NCBI GenBank assembly: GCA_035551935.1
Contig: DASZMJ010000580.1
Coordinates: 1-20,686, forward strand
Direction: 5' to 3'
From: DASZMJ01 sp035551935
Lineage (GTDB): Bacteria > Planctomycetota > Planctomycetia > Isosphaerales > Isosphaeraceae
DNA: 20,686 nucleotides
A program made the position numbers and the translations under genes. Positions 8,158 to 15,010 of the stretch are shown in pieces. The notes below the pieces were generated by a model. The model saw only the letters and a list, made by a program, of their open reading frames with translations, made no database searches and was not told the origin of the DNA. Each line of letters begins with the position of its first letter. Within the stretch, counting starts at the first letter, position 1.

Positions 8158-9569
8158 GCCAGGGGCCCGCCGACAGCAACGGTCAACCGCCCGCCCTCCG
8201 CCTGGCGTTCGAGGGGGGGACGGTCCTCGTCGAGGGCCTGCCGGAGGGGGACTCGAGGGGAATCCCCGGGCTCAAGATGGACCCGAGGACGGGGGGCTAC
8301 CGCGCCGAGGCGATCTGGTACAGGGCGATCGTGGAACATTTGCACAAGAGACGGAATGAAATCCCCTTCATCGACGGCGCCCGCGACTACGAGAAGACGC
8401 CGTGGCCGATCCGGGTGACGAAGGAGGCGTTCCCGCACCAGAAGGAGGGCCTCGAGGCGTGGTGGGCCGGCGGCGGCCGGGGGGTGGTCGTCTTGCCGAC
8501 GGGCACCGGCAAGACCCACCTGGCCAACCTCGCCATCGCCCGCGCCGGCCGGCCGGCACTGGTCGTCACGCCGACGATCGACCTCTTGAACCAGTGGTAC
8601 GACGAGCTGACCCTCTGCTTCGGGGCCGAGGTCGGCCTGCTCGGCGGCGGCTACTACGAGATCAAGCCCTTGACGGTCACGACGTATGATTCCGCCTATA
8701 TGAACATGGACCGACTCGGCAACAAGTTCGGCCTGATCGTCTTCGACGAGTGCCACCACCTGCCGGGCCCGACGTATGGCCTCGCCGCGACCTGTGCCAT
8801 CGCCCCCTACCGGCTCGGCCTGACCGCCACGCCCGAGCGCGCCGACAACGCCCACACGCAGCTCGATTACCTCATCGGCCCGATCGTCTACCGCCGCGAG
8901 ATCACCCAGCTCCGCGGGGACTACCTGGCGGAATACCGGGTCGAGACCTTGTATGTCAATCTGAGCGAGGAGGAGCGCGCGCGTTACGAGCGCTGCCGCG
9001 AGGTCTACCGCAGCTTCCTCCGCGACCACGGCATCGACATGCGGCGGCCCGGCGCCTGGGGCCAGTTCGTCGTCGCCGCGCACCGCTCGTCCGAGGGGCG
9101 CCAGGCCTACCTCGCCTATCGCGAGCAGCGCGACCTCGCCCTCGCCGCGCCGGCGAAGCTCGCGCTCCTGTCCCGCCTGCTCGACCGCCACAACGGCGAT
9201 CGCATGTTGATCTTCACGCATGATAACGCGACGGTCTACAAGATCGCCCGCGAGTTCCTGGTGCCGGTCATCACCCACCAGACCAAGACCAAGGAGCGTC
9301 GCGAGGTGCTGAAGCGGTTCAACGACGGCAGCTTCCCGATCGTGGCCACCTCGCGCGTCCTGAACGAGGGGGTCAACGTCCCCGAGGCCAACGTCGCGGT
9401 GGTCCTCTCCGGCTCGGGCAGCGTCCGCGAGCACGTCCAGCGCCTCGGCCGCGTCCTCCGCAAGGTCGGCGACAAGGAGGCCATGCTCTACGAGGTCATC
9501 ACCCGCGGCACCGTCGAGGAGTTCACCTCCAACCGCCGCCGCCAGCACAGCGCGTACGAAGGGGATTGA
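8154..9569 (+). CDS. XPB/Rad25-like superfamily 2 DNA helicase
   Basis: This 471-aa ATP-dependent DNA translocase is of the XPB/SSL2 type. After an N-terminal region of about 90 residues come FPHQKEGLEAW (93-103), Walker A LPTGTGKT (114-121), VVTPTIDLLNQW (137-148), the DECHH box (198-202), motif III LTATPER (223-229), then a helical insert (about 265-340) in the place of the XPB thumb. RecA domain 2 has 'RMLIFTHDN', 'TSRVLNEGVNVPEA' and motif VI QRLGRVLRK. The RED motif that follows motif III in XPB proteins reads Arg-Ala-Asp here (229-231). In archaea XPB is paired with the nuclease Bax1 (DUF790). No such gene adjoins here, but a Uma2 nuclease gene overlaps the start by four bases. A DNA repair or defence role is inferred. 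Confidence 0.93.
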   Translation: MSQGPADSNGQPPALRLAFEGGTVLVEGLPEGDSRGIPGLKMDPRTGGYRAEAIWYRAIVEHLHKRRNEIPFIDGARDYEKTPWPIRVTKEAFPHQKEGLEAWWAGGGRGVVVLPTGTGKTHLANLAIARAGRPALVVTPTIDLLNQWYDELTLCFGAEVGLLGGGYYEIKPLTVTTYDSAYMNMDRLGNKFGLIVFDECHHLPGPTYGLAATCAIAPYRLGLTATPERADNAHTQLDYLIGPIVYRREITQLRGDYLAEYRVETLYVNLSEEERARYERCREVYRSFLRDHGIDMRRPGAWGQFVVAAHRSSEGRQAYLAYREQRDLALAAPAKLALLSRLLDRHNGDRMLIFTHDNATVYKIAREFLVPVITHQTKTKERREVLKRFNDGSFPIVATSRVLNEGVNVPEANVAVVLSGSGSVREHVQRLGRVLRKVGDKEAMLYEVITRGTVEEFTSNRRRQHSAYEGD

Positions 9570-9705
9570 GCTCGGATCGAACGCCGAAGGTCTCACACAC
9601 ACTTTCTTCCATCCGGGGACTTGACGGGGCGTTGTCGGCGGGTTCTGATGTCGCCAACAATTCCACCCACCACATCGACGACGAGAGTCTTACCCCGCTC
9701 GGCGT

Positions 9706-9710
9706 GGAGG
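9706..9710 (+). promoter_or_regulatory. Shine-Dalgarno GGAGG supporting the GTG start at 9719
   Basis: GGAGG ends eight bases before GTG 9719-9721, ideal spacing. The alternative TTG at 9566, overlapping the helicase stop, has no properly spaced site. This decides the start of the sigma-like gene in favour of 9719, without excluding the longer form. Confidence 0.5.
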
Positions 9711-9718
9711 ACGTTGTC

Positions 9719-10435
9719 GTGCTCGATCGACCTGCACCCGATCCTTCGTGGGCTTGGGCGACGCTCCTGAAGGCGGCCTCCAGCCCGATCCGACTCGGTT
9801 TGCTTCGCGGGGGGATCGGCGATGGGGCCGCGGACGATGCCCTCCAGGAGTTCCTGCTGTACCTGATCCGGGAGGATGGGCGTCGCCTGCGAATGTTTCG
9901 AGGTCGGACCGACGGGGAGTTCGTAGCGTTCGTCCGGATCATCGCCCGCCGGTTCGCTCACCGCTATGTCAAGCGACATTGGGCGCGCCACCGTCGCGAG
10001 GAGCGGGCCATCGAGCGGATCGCGCCCGCAGATCGCGACGGCCCTACCGAAGATCAGGTGCTCGCCGCACGCCGACGTATCGAGGCGACCATGAGCCACG
10101 TCGAGAGGGCACGTCTCCGCGCCGTCTCGGGATTCGACGAGTCCCTTCGGCCCGTCGCTATCCCCAAGGTCCCCGAGACGACCCTTCGGCGTTGGCGCCG
10201 CGAACTCGTGGCGAAATATGGATCGACGGCAATTGAATGCGTGAATGTTGGGGGGGGGGTAGGTGCTGGAGGGAGGTCGTATGATCCACGATATTCTCTC
10301 GATTTTCCGTGGCCGCTCGCCGATCGTTTGGGCCACTCTATGGGTGAAACATTCATTCGAGCGACGGGAGCAGGGAGTTGGGACGTGGACGCGAGTGGCC
10401 GATCGCACAGCACACATAATCCGCCCGGTCTGTAG
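9719..10435 (+). CDS. Divergent sigma-70 family (ECF-like) protein with poly-G tract near 3' end
   Basis: As drawn the protein is 238 aa. Residues about 37-90 resemble sigma region 2: 'DDALQEFLLYLI', then 'RMFRGRTDGEFVAFVRIIARRFAHRY', the spacing seen in planctomycete ECF sigma factors. Residues about 125-165 ('HVERARLRAV...TTLRRWRREL') could be a region-4 helix-turn-helix, but they are divergent. Ten consecutive G bases at 10250-10259 encode Gly-Gly-Gly near residue 180. The roughly 58 residues after it look unlike any domain. Loss of one G (or gain of two) would put TAG 10260-10262 in frame, giving about 180 residues, a normal ECF length. The tail may therefore reflect phase variation or a homopolymer sequencing error. 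A longer start (TTG 9566) would overlap the helicase stop. It probably controls, or is co-transcribed with, the pilin-like gene downstream. Confidence 0.65.
   Translation: MLDRPAPDPSWAWATLLKAASSPIRLGLLRGGIGDGAADDALQEFLLYLIREDGRRLRMFRGRTDGEFVAFVRIIARRFAHRYVKRHWARHRREERAIERIAPADRDGPTEDQVLAARRRIEATMSHVERARLRAVSGFDESLRPVAIPKVPETTLRRWRRELVAKYGSTAIECVNVGGGVGAGGRSYDPRYSLDFPWPLADRLGHSMGETFIRATGAGSWDVDASGRSHSTHNPPGL
10250..10259 (+). repeat. Ten-G homopolymer (slippage-prone tract) inside the sigma-like gene
   Basis: Ten uninterrupted G bases are followed at once by TAG in one alternative frame. Tracts this long mutate readily and are also error-prone in sequencing. Confidence 0.8.
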
Positions 10436-10468
10436 GAATCTCTTGGATGTGACATGGAGTAGGAAGCG

Positions 10469-11395
10469 ATGTCTACTAGGAACGCGGCGCGCCCCAACTC
10501 GAGTGGTCGCTCGGGCTTCTCGCTGATCGAAGTCCTGGTCGTGATCGCGATCATCGGCATCCTAGTCGCGCTCCTGCTGGCCGCGGTCCAGGCGGCGCGA
10601 GAAGCCGCGCGGTCGATGGCATGTCGCAACAATCTGCGCCAGTTGGGGATCGCCATCAGCAACTACGAATCCCGCTGGTCGGTCCTGCCCCCTCCCACGG
10701 TCAGCGAGTTGAGCCCGCATCTCCGGCTCTTGGACGACTTGGAGCAGAGGCCGCTCTATAATTCAATAAATTTTAATGTGTTGAGTATTATGAGAAGTAT
10801 AAACTTTGAAAATAAAACCGCGTTCTCGACCTCGTTGGATGGATTCATCTGCCCGTCCGATGTGCCGCCTACGCAGGGATGGTGCTCGTACCCCGCGAAT
10901 GCGGGGGGCGGAGTCCAGAAGTTCGATTACAACGGATTGTTCGCCCCGAGGGTCTCCATTGCCTCGGTACGGGACGGGACATCAGCGACGGTTGCCTTCA
11001 CGGAGTGGACCCTGGGATACGACGCAAAGAATCAAAAGGTCCGAAGAAGCTGGATGACCCCGAACATGCTACCCGGCCCGAACCAACTCGATCAATTCGC
11101 TGCAGAATGCAACTCGATCGATGACCCGGCGTCCTTCGTGGGCGGTCGTGGTAACCTTTGGTTCCTGGGCTCCTTGGAGAATACTCTCTATAACCATGTC
11201 TTGCCACCAAACCGGCCCTCCTGCTCGAACGGAGGATCGGTTGATTTCGGTGCCTGGACCGCGGGGAGCTTCCACGGTTCCTCGGTCAACTCGGTGTTTG
11301 CCGACGGACATGTAAAAACATTCACCACAATTGATCCACAGGTCTGGAGGGCATTGGGCTCTCGGAGCGGTGGAGAAGTTGTCTCTCAGCCCTGA
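10469..11395 (+). CDS. DUF1559 protein with type IV pilin-like N-terminal methylation motif
   Basis: This 308-aa protein belongs to the large planctomycete DUF1559 family. The N-terminus carries a prepilin peptidase motif, SGFSLIEVLVVIAIIGIL, with cleavage expected after Gly16, Phe17 as first mature residue and Glu at +5. A 20-residue hydrophobic helix follows and then 'AAREAARSMACRNNLRQLG', typical of the family. The body has 'YNSINF', 'FICPSDV', 'SVRDGTSATVAFTE', and the C-terminal H-x9-DG motif in 'HGSSVNSVFADGHVK'. These proteins are thought to be exported and to form pseudopilins or surface structures. AGGAAG precedes the ATG. Codon usage is less GC-biased than elsewhere, with an AT-rich patch at about 10755-10830 coding for the segment after 'RPLYN'. 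The next gene starts 11 bp downstream. Confidence 0.95.
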   Translation: MSTRNAARPNSSGRSGFSLIEVLVVIAIIGILVALLLAAVQAAREAARSMACRNNLRQLGIAISNYESRWSVLPPPTVSELSPHLRLLDDLEQRPLYNSINFNVLSIMRSINFENKTAFSTSLDGFICPSDVPPTQGWCSYPANAGGGVQKFDYNGLFAPRVSIASVRDGTSATVAFTEWTLGYDAKNQKVRRSWMTPNMLPGPNQLDQFAAECNSIDDPASFVGGRGNLWFLGSLENTLYNHVLPPNRPSCSNGGSVDFGAWTAGSFHGSSVNSVFADGHVKTFTTIDPQVWRALGSRSGGEVVSQP

Positions 11396-11406
11396 AAGGC
11401 GGGCGA

Positions 11407-11799
11407 ATGATGGGACGAATCGCAGTCGGTCTGCTGATCGCGTTCGTGGCGATGGGCGCCGAGTCCAAGGCGCAGAGTACCTATTTCACCTCGCCGCAGC
11501 CGGGGTCGAATCCCCAGCTTACCGGCGGCGGGACCGTGAACGTGTCGGCATACACCAGTCAGGGTACGCCTGCGTCTGCAAAAATCATGATCAAGAACAA
11601 AATAACAACCAAGACGACAACGACGAATGCTACCCCCGCCAGCGATGGCAAAGGTGGATGGACGGTCACGAACGTGGTCTGCTCGGTCCCCCCTGCTTCG
11701 GGTAATCCTCCCGACTCCGCTACCATCGAAATCCAATTCTTCGACTCCGCCGGTGGTGCTCTCGGTAACGCGATCATATCGGCGGGAATCGTTAAATGA
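11407..11799 (+). CDS. Small secreted protein of unknown function
   Basis: This 130-aa product has a signal peptide ('MMGRIAVGLLIAFVAMGAESKAQ', probable cleavage after AQ near residue 23). The mature part of about 107 residues has alternating polar and hydrophobic residues suggesting a beta-sandwich: 'GGGTVNVSAYTS', 'KIMIKNK', 'TATIEIQFFDSAGG'-like strands. It includes a Thr-rich stretch (ITTKTTTTNAT). I recognise no family. It starts 11 bp after the DUF1559 gene, so it is probably co-transcribed and may be an exported partner of the pilin-like protein. Two adjacent ATGs (11407 and 11410) are both usable. Its AT-richer codons (AAA, AAC, ACA) match the upstream gene rather than the rest of the window. 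Confidence 0.75.
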   Translation: MMGRIAVGLLIAFVAMGAESKAQSTYFTSPQPGSNPQLTGGGTVNVSAYTSQGTPASAKIMIKNKITTKTTTTNATPASDGKGGWTVTNVVCSVPPASGNPPDSATIEIQFFDSAGGALGNAIISAGIVK

Positions 11800-11804
11800 A
11801 CCTC

Positions 11805-11827
11805 CTTGGTCCTTCCACTGGACCAAG
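11805..11827 (+). terminator. Hairpin just after the secreted-protein gene
   Basis: Bases 11805-11812 (CTTGGTCC) pair perfectly with 11820-11827 (GGACCAAG) around a 7-base loop. It begins five bases after the stop codon at 11797-11799. No T-run follows, so termination is inferred from position. Confidence 0.5.
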
Positions 11828-11842
11828 CACCGTGAGAACGAA

Positions 11843-11937
11843 GTCGTAGCCCAGTCAGAGCTGGCTACGACACGACTCCAGCTCTGCGGCTGGCCTACTC
11901 CATGTGGGCACCGTCAACCTCCTCAGCATGGCTGAGG
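11843..11937. repeat. Cluster of overlapping inverted repeats (possible structured RNA or 3' element)
   Basis: GTCGTAGCC (11843-11851) pairs with GGCTACGAC (11863-11871). CAGAGCTGG (11856-11864) pairs with CCAGCTCTG (11878-11886). The two pairings share 11863-11864, so they exclude each other in part. A third hairpin, CCTCAGC-ATG-GCTGAGG, lies at 11921-11937. The cluster fills the space between the secreted-protein gene and the SMP-30-like gene. Confidence 0.55.
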
Positions 11938-12058
11938 GGTTGGGCGGTGCCTTCCCGTCTTCGACGTGATCTCCGACGCCCTCCCCTACCTCATCGGCGC
12001 CGCGGCGGCTGGCCGTCATAATGGGGTACGAGACTTTGGCTCGTAGGGAGGACATGCG

Positions 12059-12946
12059 ATGGTCTCCGTGCTCCGCGACGCGGGCCTCTCGAAGCTGCTG
12101 GCGGGCGACCTGGAGCGGGTCGCCGACGGGTTCGTGTTCACCGAGGGGCCGCTCTGGCTGCCGGATGGGGCGGTCCTCGTCCAGGACATCAAGGGCGAGC
12201 GCACCCACCGGATCGAGCCCGACGGGACGGTCAAGGTCCTCCGCGACCACAATCGCGCCGCCAACGGCCAGACGTTCCAGGCCGACGGCCGCATCGTCTT
12301 CTGCGAGCAGAACGGTCGCCGCGTCTCGCGGATGAAGCCGGACGGCACGGGGGTCGAGGCGGCCGTCGAGCACTTCAAGGGGAAGAGACTCAATAGTCCG
12401 AATGACATCGTCTGTCGATCCGACGGGACCGTGTATTTCACCGACCCGCCGTACGGGGTCAAGCCCGAGGACAAGGAGCTGCCGTTCAACGGGGTCTTCG
12501 CGCTCGGCAAGGACGGGGGCATGCGGCTGCTGGTCGACGACTTCGAGAAGCCGAACGGCCTGGCGTTCTCGCCCGACGAGACGACGCTTTATATCAACGA
12601 CACGGCACACTATCAGACTCGCGCCTTCGACGTCGCGCCGGACGGCTCGCTCGTGGCCGGCTCGGGCCGCGTGTTCGCGACCCAGGACCCCGGCGAGCCC
12701 GGCGGCCCGGATGGCATGAAGGTGGACCAGGACGGCCGGGTTTATGTCGCGGTGGCCTTGGGGGTCTGGGTGTATGAGCCCGACGGCCGGCTGCTCGGCA
12801 TCCTCGGCACCCCGAAGCGGCCCGCCAACCTCGCCTGGTGCGGGCCCGAGGCCTCGACCCTCTTCATCACCGCCGTCGACGCCGTCCACCGCATCCGCCT
12901 CGCCGTCACCGGCAAGCTGCCGCCGTTCACGCCCCGCACCCCGTAG
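12059..12946 (+). CDS. SMP-30/gluconolactonase/LRE family protein (lactonase-like beta-propeller)
   Basis: This 295-aa predicted six-bladed beta-propeller of the SMP-30/gluconolactonase family hydrolyses sugar lactones or related esters using a divalent metal. The four expected metal-site residues are visible: Glu29 in FTEGPLW, Asn115 in NSPNDIV, Asn166 in PNGLAFS, and Asp218 in GGPDGMKVD. Repeating 'PDGxV' and 'DGRVYVA' segments mark the blades. No signal peptide is present, so it appears cytoplasmic. AGGGAGG at 12045-12051, seven bases upstream, supports the ATG at 12059. The TAG stop (12944-12946) lies inside a palindromic repeat element (12943 onward), so the C-terminus may have been cut or reset when the element arrived. 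The substrate cannot be predicted. Confidence 0.93.
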   Translation: MVSVLRDAGLSKLLAGDLERVADGFVFTEGPLWLPDGAVLVQDIKGERTHRIEPDGTVKVLRDHNRAANGQTFQADGRIVFCEQNGRRVSRMKPDGTGVEAAVEHFKGKRLNSPNDIVCRSDGTVYFTDPPYGVKPEDKELPFNGVFALGKDGGMRLLVDDFEKPNGLAFSPDETTLYINDTAHYQTRAFDVAPDGSLVAGSGRVFATQDPGEPGGPDGMKVDQDGRVYVAVALGVWVYEPDGRLLGILGTPKRPANLAWCGPEASTLFITAVDAVHRIRLAVTGKLPPFTPRTP

Positions 12947-13103
12947 CAGGCACGCTCCGCGTGCCGTTCTTCCGAGCCAAGGAACCTTTCCTTGGAGAGC
13001 GGACGGCACGCGGGGCGTGCCTGCTACGAACGCGGGCCGACGGCACGCGGAGCGTGCCTGCTACGAACGCGGGCCGACGGCACGTGGAGCGCGCCTGCGA
13101 CGA
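12943..13103. repeat. Repeat family A, copy 1: REP-like inverted pair plus 37-bp tandem units
   Basis: The left arm 12943-12967 is the reverse complement, apart from one base, of 13003-13027, and of 13040-13064 exactly. Each arm is itself a hairpin (GGCACGC-3-GCGTGCC, for example 12949-12955 with 12959-12965). The middle holds a smaller stem, CCAAGG (12977-12982) with CCTTGG (12990-12995). The right half is a 37-bp tandem repeat: 13003-13039, 13040-13076, and a decayed third unit from 13077. Two palindromes in inverted orientation are the architecture of REPIN/BIME elements. Confidence 0.85.
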
Positions 13104-13156
13104 CGTGCGGGGCGAGGGGAGTCGTTCGCGGGCCCCGTCGAGCGTCGTTCCGTCCC

Positions 13157-13229
13157 TCGTAGGGTCCGCTATTGCGGACCTCTTCGATTTATGAACAATA
13201 GAAGAGGTCCGCAATAGCGGACCCTACGA
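13157..13229. repeat. Repeat family B, copy 1: perfect 29-bp inverted repeat
   Basis: Bases 13157-13185 are the exact reverse complement of 13201-13229, with a 15-base AT-rich loop. Each arm carries GGTCCGC-TATT-GCGGACC, an internal palindrome. The element lies between the convergent ends of the SMP-30-like gene (12946) and the serine hydrolase gene (13289), where it could terminate transcription from both sides. Confidence 0.88.
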
Positions 13230-13288
13230 GGCCCGAACCGGATGGGGACGGGCACCTCGAAGACTCGGAGCCAGTTGGACCGGTACGA

Positions 13289-14719
13289 TTACTCTTTCTC
13301 GAAGAGGAGCTGCTGGATCTTGCCGTCGGGGGAGCGGTAGAGGAGGCCGCGGAGCTTGATCGTCGGGAAGGTGAGGTGGACCGGGGTCACTTCCATCCCG
13401 CCGCGCTCGCGGGGGTCGTCGGCCGCGACGGAGGAGGGGTCGCCGAGGAGCTTGAGCCGGGCGGAGGCGTCGCGGACGCGGGCGTCGTTGAGGTAGACGG
13501 AGAACTCCTCGCCGAGCGTCTTGCGGTCGATCTCGCCGGCCTGCAAGGCGTGGAAGAAGGCGAGGGTCGCCTGCTTGGCGGTCGGGCCGGCGACCTTGGG
13601 GACGCCGGGCGGGGCCTCGTCGCGGATCAGGAGGGCGGCGAGGTCGTTGGCGAGCCGCGAGGCGCCGGCGCCCTCGCTGTTGGTCAGGACCACGACGGCC
13701 GACTTCGTCCGAGGGAGGACGATGTTGGTGGCCCGGAAGCCGCTGACGGCCCCGCCGTGAGCGAGGATCGTCTCGCCGTCGCGGTGGTCGACGACCACGC
13801 CGAAGCCGTAGTTCCGCGTGCGGCCGTCCTTGAGGGTGACGGGCGTGGTCATCCGGCGGAAGGACTCGGGCTTCAGGAGCTTGCCCTCCATCAGGGCGAG
13901 GTCCCAGCGGGCGAGGTCGGGGGCCGAGGCCCAGAGGCCCCCCGCGGCGACGAGCCAGCCGGACCCCTCCGGGACGGCGGGCTCGGCCGGACCGAGCGCG
14001 AACGATGTGGAACCCCGGGCACGCGTCGAGGCCCCCGCCGACGGCTCCGGGTCGAGCGCCGCCGTCGTCATCCCGGCGGGCTTCAAGAGCCGCGTCTCGA
14101 GGAACCGGCCGAGCGGCATGCCGCCGGCCTTCTCGACGACGCGGCCGAGGAGGATGTAGCCGGTGTTGCTGTACGACCACCGCGTGCCGGGCGGGAAGTC
14201 GAGCGGGCCGCTCGCGTACTTGCGGATCAGGGCGTCGGGCTCGATCGTCCTGGCCATCCGGCGGTCGATGAAGTCGAGCGGGTAATAGTCCGGATAGCCC
14301 GAGGTGTGGCTCATGAGCTGCGCGAGCGTGATGTCGCCGGCCCGGGTCAGGTCGGGGAAGTACTTCGAGACCGGGTCGTCGACCGACAGCTTCCCCTCCT
14401 CGGCCAGGAGCAGGACGCTCGCGCACACGAACTGCTTCGTGACCGAGCCGATCGCGAACGACGTCTCCGGCTCGACCGGCTGCCCCCCCTCCAGCGACCG
14501 CCGGCCGTACCCCCTGGCCAGGACGACCTTCCCGTCGCGCACGACCGCCAGGCCCAGGCCCCCCACCTCCTCGCGCTTCACCCAACCGGCGACGTACGCG
14601 TCGACCGCCCCCGCGTCCCACGTCTTCGGCGGCTCCGTCGCCTTGTCGGCGCCGGCCGTTGGCAAGGCGAAGACGCCGAGGATCGAGAGGATCGTCGCGG
14701 CAATGTGCAGGCTTCTCAT
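13289..14719 (-). CDS. Secreted serine hydrolase, class C beta-lactamase/penicillin-binding-protein-like
   Basis: This 476-aa exported protein has a signal peptide (residues 1-24, ending TAGA). A beta-lactamase/transpeptidase-like domain covers about residues 35-365. The catalytic motifs are complete: SxxK is S92-V-T-K95, YxN is Y183-S-N185, and the third motif is H321-G-G. Family-typical 'LMSHTSGYPDY' and 'GTRWSYSNTGYILLG' are present. The last 100 residues form a separate C-terminal domain with 'ATLAFFHALQAGEIDRKTLGEEF', resembling extra domains often found after this fold. Such proteins are esterases, peptidases or lipid hydrolases as often as antibiotic-hydrolysing enzymes, so resistance should not be assumed. 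The ATG at 14719 gives the signal peptide at the right place. An upstream extension would run through repeat DNA. Family A repeats flank the gene on both sides. Confidence 0.92.
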   Translation of the reverse strand: MRSLHIAATILSILGVFALPTAGADKATEPPKTWDAGAVDAYVAGWVKREEVGGLGLAVVRDGKVVLARGYGRRSLEGGQPVEPETSFAIGSVTKQFVCASVLLLAEEGKLSVDDPVSKYFPDLTRAGDITLAQLMSHTSGYPDYYPLDFIDRRMARTIEPDALIRKYASGPLDFPPGTRWSYSNTGYILLGRVVEKAGGMPLGRFLETRLLKPAGMTTAALDPEPSAGASTRARGSTSFALGPAEPAVPEGSGWLVAAGGLWASAPDLARWDLALMEGKLLKPESFRRMTTPVTLKDGRTRNYGFGVVVDHRDGETILAHGGAVSGFRATNIVLPRTKSAVVVLTNSEGAGASRLANDLAALLIRDEAPPGVPKVAGPTAKQATLAFFHALQAGEIDRKTLGEEFSVYLNDARVRDASARLKLLGDPSSVAADDPRERGGMEVTPVHLTFPTIKLRGLLYRSPDGKIQQLLFEKE

Positions 14720-14845
14720 GGAACACCCCCCGACCCCGTCGTCCCGGCCAACCCGGCCGCCCCACTGTAACAGGGCCGACGGCCCGCCGCGACGACGACC
14801 TCCTCCCCCTCTCCGGGGGGAGCTGACCGGCCGTCCCTCTTCCCC

Positions 14846-14945
14846 GTCGCAGGCACGCTCCGCGTGCCGTCCGCCAGGACCCAAGAGCTTTGTGGGAGGG
14901 CGGACGGCACGCGGAGCATGCCTGCTACGAAGGCGGGCCGACGGC
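14846..14945. repeat. Repeat family A, copy 2
   Basis: The left arm (14846-14875, GCAGGCACGC-TCC-GCGTGCCGTCCGCC) is inverted relative to the right arm (14899-14927), with one or two mismatches. The right tail 'GAAGGCGGGCCGACGGC' matches that of copy 1, so both copies have the same orientation. It lies between the DUF1501 gene end (15011) and the serine hydrolase start (14719), both on the minus strand. Confidence 0.82.
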
Positions 14946-15010
14946 GGGAACCCCGACGGCGCCGCCCCGAGAGGGACGGCCGGTCCGCCCAGGGGGAGAG
15001 GGGGGAAGAG

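Noticed and set aside
10757..10762. Perfect TATAAT inside the DUF1559 gene
   Set aside because: It lies in an AT-rich coding patch within a conserved family segment, and no start codon with a ribosome site follows sensibly.
12943..13229. CRISPR array
   Set aside because: The repeats are palindromic, unequal and without regular unique spacers, and no cas gene is present. They are REP-like elements.
13376..14770. Plus-strand frame opposite the serine hydrolase
   Set aside because: It has low-complexity composition and lies antisense to a gene with complete catalytic motifs.
14720..14884. N-terminal extension of the serine hydrolase
   Set aside because: It runs through repeat family A and would hide the signal peptide that begins at 14719.
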